Part shown: positions 8,163 to 15,517 of the stretch, piece after piece
Layout: every line of letters starts with the position of its first letter
Position numbering within the stretch: the stretch's first letter is position 1
NCBI GenBank assembly: GCA_036374835.1
Contig: DASUTB010000014.1
Span: forward strand, 1 to 25,200
Reading direction: 5' to 3'
Length of the DNA stretch: 25,200 bases
Source of the DNA: DASUTB01 sp036374835
GTDB taxonomy: Bacteria; Actinomycetota; Actinomycetes; Jiangellales; Jiangellaceae
Notes under the pieces: generated by a model
Database searches by the model: none
Seen by the model: the letters and a program-made list of their open reading frames with translations, nothing else
What the model was told of the DNA's origin: nothing
Position numbers and translations under genes: made by a program

Positions 8163-8582
8163 ATGGCCGGTGCCGTCTACCTGGCCGATACCACCGTCTA
8201 CGTTCTGCAGCGCCAGCATGAGGCGGTACGGCGGCGTGTTCACGACTTGCTGGCCCAAGGTCGGCTCGCGGCATGCCAGATGACCGCCCTCGAGTACCTC
8301 AACAACGCTCCTGATCCGAGTGGCTACGAGACGTTGTGGAGTGCGCTTCGGTCCCAGCGGTGGATTGACGTGACGGCCGATGCGATGGATCGTGCGATGG
8401 CGGTCCACCGGGCACTGGCCGTCGAGAGCCAGCATCGTCACTTCCGCCTTCCCGACCTCATCATTGCGGCTGCTGCCGAGTTGGCGGGGGTGACAGTACT
8501 GCACTACGACGCCGACTATGACCGGATCGCAGCGATCACGAACCAGCCGACGGAATGGGTCGTTCCGCGTGCCTCGTTGTAG
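8163..8582 (+). CDS. vapC: VapC-type toxin, PIN-domain ribonuclease
   Basis: This is a 139-residue PIN domain. The acidic residues expected for Mg2+ binding are present: D9 in YLADTTVY, E44 in TALEYL, D98 in LPDLIIAAAAE and D116/D120 in HYDADYDRIA. The toxin therefore looks catalytically intact. Known VapC proteins cut tRNA or rRNA and inhibit translation; the target here cannot be predicted. The start codon immediately follows the vapB stop with no spacer. Confidence 0.92.
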   Translation: MAGAVYLADTTVYVLQRQHEAVRRRVHDLLAQGRLAACQMTALEYLNNAPDPSGYETLWSALRSQRWIDVTADAMDRAMAVHRALAVESQHRHFRLPDLIIAAAAELAGVTVLHYDADYDRIAAITNQPTEWVVPRASL

Positions 8583-8583
8583 T

Positions 8584-8714
8584 GCGGCAGGCGGCAAGAT
8601 GGACATCAACGACTCGTGGATTGCGGCGACCGCGATCGCCGCGGTTGGCCGGTGGTGACCCAGGACGACGGCTATCCCGAGGAAATTCCGGAGCTTGCGG
8701 TCATCAGGGTGTGA
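8584..8714 (+). pseudogene. Frameshifted C-terminal remnant of a second VapC/PIN toxin
   Basis: Two overlapping frames together encode the typical end of a VapC. The first frame (from 8599) reads MDINDSWIAATAIA, the PIN block with the last catalytic Asp region, then hits TGA. One frame over, the text continues PVVTQDDGYPEEIPELAVIRV and ends in TGA at 8712-8714. Both pieces match consecutive parts of the PIN fold, so one base has probably been lost around 8640-8650. The N-terminal two thirds of the gene is absent. It lies directly after an intact vapBC, consistent with decay of a second module or a recombination scar. Confidence 0.7.
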
Positions 8715-8789
8715 ATCGCGACGCCGGCCTGTAGGGGAGCGGGGCGGCTCGACGGTCGACACTTCGTCGCGACCGATACGCTCGGGATC

Positions 8790-9818
8790 GTGCACGCACT
8801 CGTCAAAGTCGACGCCAAGCCGGGCCTCGAGCTCGCCGAGGTCCCAGACCCGCCCGTGGGGCCGGGGGAGGCGCTGGTCCGGATCCTGCGCACCGGTATC
8901 TGCGGCACTGATCTGCACATCCTCAACTGGGACCCCTGGGCGGCGGCGCATATCGGCACACCGCTCATCGTCGGTCACGAGTTCGTGGGTGAGGTCGTGG
9001 ACGTCGCGCCCGGGGTCAGGACGGTCCAGGTGGGCGACATCGTCAGCGGCGAGGGTCACATCGTGTGCGAGCGCTGCCGGCACTGCCGCGCGGGCCTCCG
9101 TCACCTGTGCCCGAACACCGAAGGCATCGGCGTGAACCGTGATGGCGCGTTCGCGGAGTACGTCTCGATGCCGGCCGGCAACCTGTGGCGGCATCCACCG
9201 CACATCGACCTGGACGCCGCCGCGATCTTCGACCCGTTCGGCAACGCGGTCCACTCGGCGCTGCAGTTCCCGGTTCACGGCGAGGACGTGCTGGTCACCG
9301 GAGCGGGTCCGATCGGCATTCTCTCCGCCCTCGTGGTCCAGCACGCCGGCGCCAGGAACGTGGTGATCACGGACGTCAACCCGTACCGTCTCGAGCTCGC
9401 TCGCAGACTCCATGCGGGCAAGGCGGTGGACGCGCGCACCAGCGACCTCACCGAGGTGCGCAAGGATCTCGGCATGGCCGAAGGTTTCGACGTCGGTCTG
9501 GAGATGTCCGGGAACGCCGCGGCGTTCCGCTCGATGCTCGGCAGCATGGCCAACGGCGGACGGATCGCAATGCTCGGGCTGCCGACCGAGGAGATCGCGA
9601 TCGACTGGTCGGCGGTGGTGCTCCAGATGCTGACCGTCAAGGGTATCTACGGCCGGGAGATGTTCGAAACGTGGTACCAGGCATCGGTGCTGGTGGAAGC
9701 CGGTGTGCGGGTGCAGGACGTCGTGACGCACCGGTTCGGCTGGAAGGACCACGCGGCCGCGTTCGAGACCGCGGCGGGCGGGGAATGCGGCAAGGTCATC
9801 ATCGAGTGGACGGGGTGA
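8790..9818 (+). CDS. tdh: L-threonine 3-dehydrogenase
   Basis: This is a 342-residue zinc-dependent medium-chain dehydrogenase. The catalytic zinc ligands are C38 and H63-E64 (GICGTDLHI, GHEFVG). The structural zinc cysteines are C93, C96, C99 and C107. The Rossmann glycine motif VTGAGPIG follows near residue 168. The IFDPFGNAVHSAL stretch is typical of threonine dehydrogenase. It oxidises L-threonine with NAD+ to 2-amino-3-ketobutyrate, which the next gene product cleaves. The start is GTG at 8790; TACGCT at 8777-8782 lies 7 nt upstream, suggesting a leaderless transcript. The gene forms a catabolic pair with kbl. Confidence 0.95.
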   Translation: MHALVKVDAKPGLELAEVPDPPVGPGEALVRILRTGICGTDLHILNWDPWAAAHIGTPLIVGHEFVGEVVDVAPGVRTVQVGDIVSGEGHIVCERCRHCRAGLRHLCPNTEGIGVNRDGAFAEYVSMPAGNLWRHPPHIDLDAAAIFDPFGNAVHSALQFPVHGEDVLVTGAGPIGILSALVVQHAGARNVVITDVNPYRLELARRLHAGKAVDARTSDLTEVRKDLGMAEGFDVGLEMSGNAAAFRSMLGSMANGGRIAMLGLPTEEIAIDWSAVVLQMLTVKGIYGREMFETWYQASVLVEAGVRVQDVVTHRFGWKDHAAAFETAAGGECGKVIIEWTG

Positions 9819-9852
9819 GCCCTTCGAGGCAAGGGCTCGGGCGGCAAAATGA

Positions 9853-9864
9853 TCTACTAGTAGA
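9853..9864. promoter_or_regulatory. 12-bp palindrome between tdh and kbl
   Basis: TCTACTAGTAGA is a perfect 12-bp palindrome. It lies directly before the ACGGAG ribosome-binding site of kbl, within the 57-bp tdh-kbl spacer. It could be an operator or a small mRNA fold over the kbl start. I cannot assign a regulator. Confidence 0.3.
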
Positions 9865-9875
9865 CGGAGTGAATT

Positions 9876-11066
9876 GTGTACGGAGCGATTCGGGACGAGC
9901 TGAGACGTACGCTGGACTCGATCCGCGCGGATGGGCTGTACAAGCCCGAGTATCAGATGACCAGCCGGCAGGGCTCGCACGTCGACCTTGCCGACGGCCG
10001 TGAGGTCCTGAACCTGTGCGCGAACAACTATCTGGGGCTGGCCGGCGATCAGGAGCTCGTGGACGTCGCCAAGCACGCACTGGACGAGTGGGGCTTCGGC
10101 ATGGCGTCGGTGCGCTTCATCTGCGGCACTCAGACGATCCACACCGAGCTCGAACGTAAGCTCTCCGACTTCCTCGGTACCGACGACACGATCTTGTATA
10201 CGTCGTGCTTCGACGCGAACGGCGGCCTGTTTGAGACGCTGCTCGGCGCGGAGGACGCCGTCATCTCCGATGAGCTGAACCATGCGAGCATCATCGACGG
10301 GATCCGGCTGTGCAAGGCGCAGCGCTACCGCTACGCCAACGCCGACATGGCCGATCTCGAAGCACAGCTCAAGGCCACTGCCGACGCGCGGTTCCGGCTG
10401 ATCGTCACCGACGGCGTGTTCTCGATGGACGGATACCTGGCGCCGCTGGACAAGATATGCGAGCTCGCCGATGCGCACGACGCCCTTGTCATGGTCGACG
10501 ACTCGCACGCGGTCGGATTCGTGGGGGAGAACGGACGCGGCACCCCGGAGCACTTCGGCGTCACCGACCGGGTCGACATCGTGACCGGGACGCTTGGCAA
10601 GGCGCTCGGCGGCGCGAGCGGCGGCTACACGTCCGGACGGGCCGAGATCGTCGAGCTGTTGCGGCAGCGGTCGCGTCCGTACCTGTTCTCGAACTCCGTG
10701 CCGCCGTCGATCGTCGCAACCGGATCCGCCGTCCTTGACCGGCTCGCCTCCGGCGCGGACCTGCGCGCCAAGCTGCGGGAGAACACCGCATACTTCCGGT
10801 CACGTATGACCGAGTTGGGCTTCGACGTGCTGCCGGGCGAGCACCCGATCGTCCCGGTGATGATCGGCGACGCGACCCGGGCGTCGAAACTGTCGGAGCT
10901 ACTCATGGCTGAGGGCGTCTACGCGGTGAGCTTCTCGTACCCGGTCGTCCCGCTCGGCAAGGCGCGGATCCGCACTCAGATGTCCGCGGCGCACACTCGG
11001 CAGGACCTCAACTTCGCGATCGAGGCGTTCAGTCGCGCTGCTGCGGCTCTGCCTACGCCGGCGTGA
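9876..11066 (+). CDS. kbl: Glycine C-acetyltransferase (2-amino-3-ketobutyrate CoA ligase)
   Basis: This is a 396-residue PLP enzyme of the alpha-oxoamine synthase family. The Schiff-base lysine is K242 in TGTLGKALGGASGGY. DDSHAVGFVGENGRGTPEH carries the Asp/His that hold the cofactor. The N-terminal CANNYLGLAGDQEL and FICGTQTIHTELE are family blocks, and the length equals that of E. coli Kbl (about 398). It cleaves 2-amino-3-ketobutyrate with CoA into glycine and acetyl-CoA. The start is GTG, with GGAG about 9 nt upstream. It lies 57 bp after tdh, so threonine is degraded through the same operon. Confidence 0.96.
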   Translation: MYGAIRDELRRTLDSIRADGLYKPEYQMTSRQGSHVDLADGREVLNLCANNYLGLAGDQELVDVAKHALDEWGFGMASVRFICGTQTIHTELERKLSDFLGTDDTILYTSCFDANGGLFETLLGAEDAVISDELNHASIIDGIRLCKAQRYRYANADMADLEAQLKATADARFRLIVTDGVFSMDGYLAPLDKICELADAHDALVMVDDSHAVGFVGENGRGTPEHFGVTDRVDIVTGTLGKALGGASGGYTSGRAEIVELLRQRSRPYLFSNSVPPSIVATGSAVLDRLASGADLRAKLRENTAYFRSRMTELGFDVLPGEHPIVPVMIGDATRASKLSELLMAEGVYAVSFSYPVVPLGKARIRTQMSAAHTRQDLNFAIEAFSRAAAALPTPA

Positions 11067-11105
11067 GGTCGAAACCACCTGTCGGGACGGTGCACGGAGG
11101 TGCGG

Positions 11106-11579
11106 CTATCCGGCGCCGCTGGGCGGTAGCTCGTAGAAGGCGGACCAGCCGCTGTCCGGATAGTCGTGGAACGGGCCGCGACGCCGGAATCCGGTGCGCT
11201 CGTACAGTCGATGTGCGCTCGCGAAATCGGACGTCGAGCCGGTCTCGAGCAACAGGTGTGTGACTCCACGTGCGCGTGCGGCTTCAATGATCGTGTCGAG
11301 GATCCGTGCGCCGATTTTGGCTCCGCGAGCTTCCGGCACGGTGTACATACGCTTCACCTCGCCCGTGCCGTCGTCATGAACGGTCAGCGCTCCGATTCCC
11401 AATGCGACACCGTCCCGGCGCGCGACGAACACCGTCGTGCGCGGCTCGGCCATGTCGTCGACGCTGATCCCGAACTGGAACTCCGTCGGAGAGAGAGGGA
11501 GTAAGTGATCGTTCAGGGCGGCAACCAGCTTGCGGATGTCGTCCTGGAGCGGAGATTCGATGCCGATCACGACAGACAT
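11106..11579 (-). CDS. GNAT family N-acetyltransferase
   Basis: This is a 157-residue GNAT fold. The acetyl-CoA-binding region is RMYTVPEARGAKIGARILDTIIEAARARG, close to the R/Q-x-x-G-x-G/A consensus. The following strand is LLLETGS, and the end is LYERTGFRRRGPF, typical of small-molecule or amino-acid acetyltransferases. The substrate is unknown. It stands alone, convergent with kbl and divergent from the arsR-type gene. The ATG at 11577-11579 lacks a clear Shine-Dalgarno sequence. Confidence 0.87.
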   Translation of the reverse strand: MSVVIGIESPLQDDIRKLVAALNDHLLPLSPTEFQFGISVDDMAEPRTTVFVARRDGVALGIGALTVHDDGTGEVKRMYTVPEARGAKIGARILDTIIEAARARGVTHLLLETGSTSDFASAHRLYERTGFRRRGPFHDYPDSGWSAFYELPPSGAG

Positions 11580-11660
11580 AGGTCAAGCATGCAGCGCATG
11601 TATTACAGCAACGTTTCGTCCGCCGCGGCGATTTGCCCTGCGCATCTGGACTCGGCAGGG

Positions 11661-11691
11661 TTGACAACGTACCGCCAACGGTCTCTATTAT
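11661..11691 (+). promoter_or_regulatory. Promoter of the metal-sensor/CDF operon, 19-bp spacer
   Basis: TTGACA at 11661-11666 and TATTAT at 11686-11691 are near-consensus -35 and -10 boxes separated by 19 bp. Initiation about 7 nt after the -10 box coincides with the ATG at 11698, so the mRNA is probably leaderless. Repressors of the ArsR family often bind across such a region. I see only an imperfect dyad around 11681-11702. Confidence 0.6.
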
Positions 11692-11697
11692 CGCTAT

Positions 11698-12075
11698 ATG
11701 ACGATGAATGAGGGTGCTCAGCTGTCGGTAGAGCAAGTCGACGAGGCGGAGGCCGCGACGGCTGCGGCGTGTCTGTTCCGGGGGATGGGGGACCCGTCAC
11801 GGGTAGCGATCCTTCAGCACCTGTTGCTGGGTGAGCACAACGTGGGGGAGTTGACGTCGCATTTGGGCCTGGCGCAATCGACGGTCTCGAAGCACCTGGC
11901 GTGCCTGCGCGACTGTGGGCTGGTCGAGTCGCGGCCAGTAGGACGGTCGTCCGTCTTCTCGCTGACCCACCCGGACGCGGTACGCAAAGTGTTCGCGGCC
12001 GCTGAGGAACTGTTGGCCGCGACCGGCGATGCGGTCGTGCTGTGCCCGGTCTACGGTGAGGGCGCAACAACGTGA
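11698..12075 (+). CDS. ArsR/SmtB-family metal sensor, CmtR-like (cadmium/lead type)
   Basis: This is a 125-residue winged-helix repressor: RGMGDPSRVAILQHLL, then NVGELTSHLGLAQSTVSKHLACLRDCGLVESR, the recognition helix, and a wing around GRSSVFSL. C69 and C73 lie in the recognition helix as CLRDC, and C116 near the C-terminus as VVLCPVYGEG. This arrangement matches Cys57, Cys61 and Cys102 of mycobacterial CmtR, which binds Cd(II) or Pb(II) and releases DNA. That is established for CmtR and inferred here. The ATG appears leaderless. The stop overlaps the CDF gene start by 4 bp (GTGA), so the sensor is coupled to the exporter it probably controls. Confidence 0.88.
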   Translation: MTMNEGAQLSVEQVDEAEAATAAACLFRGMGDPSRVAILQHLLLGEHNVGELTSHLGLAQSTVSKHLACLRDCGLVESRPVGRSSVFSLTHPDAVRKVFAAAEELLAATGDAVVLCPVYGEGATT

Positions 12076-12785
12076 GCGAGCACGTCCACTCCGCGGTGTT
12101 CGTCGCCGACCCGGTTCGTCGCCGTAAGCTTGGCCGCCGGGCGCAACTCCTGGCCGCGGCGTCAGTCTCGTACAACGTGATCGAGTCGATCATCGCCATC
12201 GCCGCCGGACTGGTGGCCGGCTCGGTTGCACTCGTCGGATTCGGGCTGGACGCGGTGATCGAGGTCAGTAGTGGCCTCATCATCTTGTGGCAGTTCCGGC
12301 ACCGGCTGCCTGAATCGCGCGAGCAGCAGGCACTTCGGATGATGGCTGTGGCGTTCTTCGCGCTCGCCGCTTACGTGACGTTCGAGTCGTTCCGTACCCT
12401 GCTCGGCGGTCACGAGGCCGACGCATCCCCGGTGGGCATCGGGCTTGCGATCGCCTCGTTGATGGTCATGCCCTTCCTGTCCTGGGCGCAACGCCGTACC
12501 GGCAAGAGCCTGGGCTCGAACGCCGTTGTGGCCGACGGCACCCAGACGTTGTTGTGCACCTACATGTCCGCGGCGCTGCTCGGCGGGCTCGTCCTGAACG
12601 CCACGCTCGGATGGGCGTGGGCGGATCCGCTCGCCGGACTGGTGATCGCGGGTCTCGCCGTCCGGGAAGGCATCGAGGCCTGGCGCGGCGAAGGATGTGC
12701 CTGCGCACCAAACGCGACACATGAGGCCGTCGACGCCGAGGCAGACGAGACGTCCTGCGCAGACAGCTGCTGCGCCGCCAACTAG
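12072..12785 (+). CDS. Cation diffusion facilitator-type metal exporter with Cys-rich tail
   Basis: This is a 237-residue membrane protein with about six hydrophobic segments. The second carries GFGLDAVIEVSSG with the conserved transport-site Asp, and the fifth begins VVADGTQTLLCTYMS, the other metal-site region of CDF relatives. The usual C-terminal cytoplasmic ferredoxin-like domain is missing. Instead the protein ends in a short tail with Cys pairs (GCACAP and CADSCCAAN), likely a soft-metal docking site. It starts at GTG overlapping the upstream sensor gene. With a CmtR-like sensor the expected cargo is Cd, Pb or Zn; this is inference. Confidence 0.87.
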   Translation: MSEHVHSAVFVADPVRRRKLGRRAQLLAAASVSYNVIESIIAIAAGLVAGSVALVGFGLDAVIEVSSGLIILWQFRHRLPESREQQALRMMAVAFFALAAYVTFESFRTLLGGHEADASPVGIGLAIASLMVMPFLSWAQRRTGKSLGSNAVVADGTQTLLCTYMSAALLGGLVLNATLGWAWADPLAGLVIAGLAVREGIEAWRGEGCACAPNATHEAVDAEADETSCADSCCAAN

Positions 12786-12846
12786 ACCCTAGCCGGGCTT
12801 GCCGGGTACGTGCTGCCGAGCCGCACTGCGATGTAAGGTAGGCGGC

Positions 12847-13785
12847 TCACGCCAGTTCCTCCTTGAATCCCTGGCGCCACGATGGCCAACGGAGCTCCCA
12901 GCCGAGTTCCTGCTTGGCCTTGGCGTTGGAGAACGGGCGTCCCTCCGTCATGATCGCTACGCCCATCTCGCCCGCCAGCAGCCGGACCAGCCACTTGGGG
13001 ACGCGCAGCGGCCGCTTCGCGCCCACGCACGCGGCCAGATGGGGCAGCCACTCGCTGACCGGGGCCGGTTCGTCGTCGACGATGTTGAACACGCCGTTCG
13101 CCCGCTGCTCCACGACCAATACGGTCGCGCCGGCCGCGTCGTCGAGATGCACCCACGAGAAGTACCCGGTACCGCCGCCGATGATCGGGAGCCGGCGCTT
13201 GCGCACGAGCTCGATCTGGCCCTCGATGCCGCCGCCGGGGCCGCCGTAGAACCCGCCGTATCGCAGCGCCGCGCCGCCCGCCTTGACGACCACGTCCTCG
13301 ACGTGCTGGAGCGGCTCGACCATGATCTGCATCTTCGCCGGCAGATCCTCGAGCGGCAGCAGCTCATCCTCGTTCACCGGGCCTGCCTCTCGGTTCGCGG
13401 GCCAGGTCGCGACGCTCTGAGCGACGACGTGCGATACGCCGGTCGCCTCGGCGGCAGCCAGCAGGTTGTCCGTGCCCTCGGTGCGCAGCCGGTTCGTGAC
13501 GGCGCCGAACCGTTCCGGGTGCCGGAAATCGGGTTTGCCGGCGTGCGCGACGGAGAGCCCGGTCATCTCGTGCACGATCGCGTCCGGTCGCGCGGTCGCA
13601 ACCGCCGCACCGACCGAGTCCGCGTCCAGCCCGTCCATCACGACGCCATCGGCGCCGAGTTGCTCGAGCAATCCCAGCTTGACCGGGCTCGTGGTCGTGG
13701 CTGTCACCTTGTGGCCCCGGGCGACGAGCTGCGGCACCAGCCGCCGTCCGATGGCTCCGGTCCCTCCTGCGACGAACACCTTCAT
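12847..13785 (-). CDS. NAD(P)-dependent epimerase/dehydratase (extended SDR family)
   Basis: This is a 312-residue protein starting MKVFVAGGTGAIGRRL, a nucleotide-binding Rossmann motif (GGTGAIG). Later blocks such as LRYGGFYG (the YxxxK-type Tyr replaced by a Gly-rich atypical-SDR pattern), YFSWVHLDDAAGATV and GVFNIVDDEPAPVSEWL are common in SDR epimerases of the NmrA/NAD-epimerase type. GGAAGG about 9 nt before the ATG at 13783-13785 supports this start; the open frame extends upstream without homology. It acts in the cytosol on an unknown substrate. It is downstream of, and on the same strand as, the carboxymuconolactone-decarboxylase-type gene. Confidence 0.88.
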   Translation of the reverse strand: MKVFVAGGTGAIGRRLVPQLVARGHKVTATTTSPVKLGLLEQLGADGVVMDGLDADSVGAAVATARPDAIVHEMTGLSVAHAGKPDFRHPERFGAVTNRLRTEGTDNLLAAAEATGVSHVVAQSVATWPANREAGPVNEDELLPLEDLPAKMQIMVEPLQHVEDVVVKAGGAALRYGGFYGGPGGGIEGQIELVRKRRLPIIGGGTGYFSWVHLDDAAGATVLVVEQRANGVFNIVDDEPAPVSEWLPHLAACVGAKRPLRVPKWLVRLLAGEMGVAIMTEGRPFSNAKAKQELGWELRWPSWRQGFKEELA

Positions 13786-13839
13786 GACGATCACCTTCCA
13801 GTTCTCAGTGTTTGCCTCCCCGGCCCCGAGGCGAGAGCG

Positions 13840-13895
13840 CCCTGCCCAGCGGTGACGCCGGGGGAGAGGCGACGCTGTGGTCTCCCTGGGCAGGG
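13840..13895 (-). promoter_or_regulatory. Inverted repeat in the leader of the epimerase gene
   Basis: CCCTGCCCAG at 13840-13849 and CTGGGCAGGG at 13886-13895 are perfect 10-bp inverted copies around a 36-bp interval. A CAGCG/CGCTG pair overlaps them and would compete for the same bases. The element lies in the 136-bp gap between the two minus-strand genes and could act as a terminator, an attenuator or a binding site. It matches no riboswitch class I know. Confidence 0.35.
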
Positions 13896-13921
13896 TCGCC
13901 GCGACGGGGAAGACTCTCGGC

Positions 13922-14512
13922 CTATAGCGGGGACGATGTGGTCGACGGCGTTGCGAGCGGCTGCAGTCCGCATGCTTGTGCGAAGCCCTGTGCTTCGATG
14001 CCGAACGCCACATTGGTCCGGGTGTACACGTTAGCCAGTGCGACGAAGGCGCTCAGCTCGACCAGCGCCGGCGCACCGAGCGCCTTCAACAGCCGCTCGG
14101 AGAGCTCGTCGGTGACCGTCGGCGGGGTCTGGCTCATCGCCTCGGCGTACTCCATGACGTCCCGCTCCAGCGGAGTGAAGACGTCCGACTCGCGCCACCG
14201 CGGCACCTCGCGCGCCTTCGCTTCGTCGAGCCCTTCGTTGTGCGCCGTGAAATAGCCGAAGTCCAGGCACCACGTGCAACCCACCAGCGACGCGACCGCC
14301 ATGTGCGCGAATGACTTCAGATCCTCGCTGCACTCGTTCCACTTGCGTGACTTCTGGCCGAGGCCGAAGTAGAACTTGAGCACCGGCCGGTTGTGCCAGT
14401 ACACCCCGACCGGCTCTGCGACGTCGCCGAGCATCCTTGTGCTGAGCCTCTTCACGATCGCCCCGTAGAGGCCGGAGACCTCGGCCTTGGGAATCCTGGT
14501 GGTGCTGCTCAC
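13922..14512 (-). CDS. Carboxymuconolactone decarboxylase / AhpD-like family protein
   Basis: This is a 196-residue all-helical protein of the CMD family. The CxxC redox motif is C79-T-W-C82 in SLVGCTWCLDFGYFTAH, with H91 further along. In AhpD-type proteins this pair reduces peroxide-related partners, although many members have unknown roles. The start is GTG with a strong GGAGGAG about 4 nt upstream. It is divergent from the SRPBCC-ArsR-SRPBCC operon and shares its upstream region with two GCAACC palindromes, so the ArsR protein could control both sides. Confidence 0.87.
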   Translation of the reverse strand: MSSTTRIPKAEVSGLYGAIVKRLSTRMLGDVAEPVGVYWHNRPVLKFYFGLGQKSRKWNECSEDLKSFAHMAVASLVGCTWCLDFGYFTAHNEGLDEAKAREVPRWRESDVFTPLERDVMEYAEAMSQTPPTVTDELSERLLKALGAPALVELSAFVALANVYTRTNVAFGIEAQGFAQACGLQPLATPSTTSSPL

Positions 14513-14599
14513 GTCTCCTCCTCGATTTCCGGCTTCTGAATGGAGACCCCGCCGAGGCGTCGGTTGTGACAGACGGTGCCGGCGTTGTATGAATTTTGC

Positions 14600-14614
14600 G
14601 CAACCGAAGGTTGC
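14600..14614. promoter_or_regulatory. Palindromic operator 1 (GCAACC-N3-GGTTGC)
   Basis: This is a perfect 6+6 inverted repeat with a 3-bp centre GAA. It overlaps the TTGCAG -35-like box (14611-14616) of the plus-strand operon. A second copy lies 45 bp downstream. It probably binds the ArsR-type repressor encoded at 15138-15476. Confidence 0.65.
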
Positions 14615-14639
14615 AGATGTGCGGGAAGGCCGCTAGAGT
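14611..14639 (+). promoter_or_regulatory. Promoter of the SRPBCC-ArsR-SRPBCC operon
   Basis: TTGCAG at 14611-14616 and TAGAGT at 14634-14639 have a 17-bp spacer. Transcription would begin near 14646, inside operator 2. Operator 1 covers the -35 box. The two sites thus bracket the promoter, the usual layout for repression by steric block. AGGAGA then precedes the ATG at 14677. Confidence 0.5.
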
Positions 14640-14644
14640 GATGT

Positions 14645-14659
14645 GCAACCGATGGTTGC
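14645..14659. promoter_or_regulatory. Palindromic operator 2 (GCAACC-N3-GGTTGC)
   Basis: This has the same 6+6 inverted repeat as operator 1, with centre GAT instead of GAA. It lies at the predicted transcription start of the operon and 18 bp before the SRPBCC start codon. Confidence 0.65.
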
Positions 14660-14676
14660 GATAGCTAGGAGAGCCA

Positions 14677-15141
14677 ATGGAATACGCCAGCATCGAGCGC
14701 GAGATCCACATCGACGCTCCGCCCGAGGTGGTGTTCGAGGTGATCAGCCAACCCCAGCACATCAGGGAGTGGTGGTCCGCTGAGACCGACCTCGAGCCGA
14801 CGCCCGGCGCGTCGGGGGAGTTGGTGTGGGCGGACGGCGACAATCCACGAGGCATGGTCGTCCCGATCACCGTGGTGGTCTCCGAGCCGCCGCGGGTGTT
14901 CACCTTTCGCTGGACGCATCCGGCGGGGGAGAGGCCGGTCGACGGCAACTCGCTGTTGGTCACCTTCGAACTCGTTCCATCCGGCTCGGGCACACTGCTG
15001 CGGCTCACCGAGACCGGATTCCGCGAGCGTGGCTGGGAGATTGCCGTGCTGGAACAGCAGTACCAGGAGCACGTCGTCGGCTGGGACTTGTTCGTGCCGC
15101 GCATTGCGGCACACGCCGAAGGCTTGGTTTCGGCGAGATGA
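14677..15141 (+). CDS. SRPBCC (AHSA1/START-like) domain protein
   Basis: This is a 154-residue protein with the helix-grip fold: REIHIDAPPEVVFEVIS at the start, PQHIREWWSAETDLEP, a central sheet (VVSEPPRVFTFRWTHP) and the long C-terminal helix. Such AHSA1-type proteins bind hydrophobic ligands in a cavity; the ligand is unknown. The ATG is preceded by AGGAGA. It overlaps the arsR gene by 4 bp (ATGA). A second SRPBCC gene follows arsR, a common actinobacterial arrangement. Confidence 0.88.
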   Translation: MEYASIEREIHIDAPPEVVFEVISQPQHIREWWSAETDLEPTPGASGELVWADGDNPRGMVVPITVVVSEPPRVFTFRWTHPAGERPVDGNSLLVTFELVPSGSGTLLRLTETGFRERGWEIAVLEQQYQEHVVGWDLFVPRIAAHAEGLVSAR

Positions 15142-15476
15142 CGGCCACCGTCGACGACCAGCTGTGGTCGGCTATCGGAGATCCGACCCGACGACGAATG
15201 CTCGATCTGCTACTGGCAGCCGGTGTGGGCACAGCGACCACGCTCAGCGAGCAGCTGCCGGTGACGCGGCAGGCGGTCGCCAAGCACCTTGGTGTGCTGG
15301 ACCGCGCCGGCTTGGTGCAGGCAACGCCTGCCGGACGCGAGAAGCGCTACCAGGTCGACCAGGCTCAGCTCGAGCGAGCCGTGGCACAGCTCAACGCCGT
15401 CGGCAATACCTGGGACGCCCGGCTGCGGCGGATCAAGGAGATCGCTGAGGCCATCAAGAAGAGCCAGCGAAACTGA
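15138..15476 (+). CDS. ArsR-family winged-helix regulator (SRPBCC-associated)
   Basis: This is a 112-residue repressor: LWSAIGDPTRRRMLDLLL, then TTLSEQLPVTRQAVAKHLGVLDRAGLVQ as the helix-turn-helix, and a wing REKRYQVD. It has no Cys, so it is not a thiol metal sensor and may respond to an organic ligand or to state. The ATG at 15138 overlaps the upstream SRPBCC stop. A longer in-frame extension exists upstream but overlaps SRPBCC coding and is not part of the gene. The paired palindromes at 14600 and 14645 are its likely targets. Confidence 0.9.
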   Translation: MTATVDDQLWSAIGDPTRRRMLDLLLAAGVGTATTLSEQLPVTRQAVAKHLGVLDRAGLVQATPAGREKRYQVDQAQLERAVAQLNAVGNTWDARLRRIKEIAEAIKKSQRN

Positions 15477-15517
15477 TGCGGCCGCAACCGCGGCTGCACC
15501 GAGGAAAGGAGAGAACA

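Noticed and set aside
7923..10553. 876-codon minus-strand open frame across vapBC, tdh and kbl
   Set aside because: It is antisense to four recognised genes, and its product has no domain; such frames are common in GC-rich DNA.
13888..13895. GGGCAGGG as a KOPS-like FtsK sequence pointing to dif
   Set aside because: One copy of an E. coli-type octamer is expected by chance in this GC content, and I saw no mirrored copies to the right of dif.
13786..14013. N-terminal extension of the epimerase open frame
   Set aside because: The extra 76 residues are Arg-rich without homology; GGAAGG and the Rossmann start fix the ATG at 13785.
14826..15137. Upstream extension of the ArsR open frame
   Set aside because: It overlaps the SRPBCC gene in another frame, and the ATG at 15138 gives a normal-length ArsR protein.
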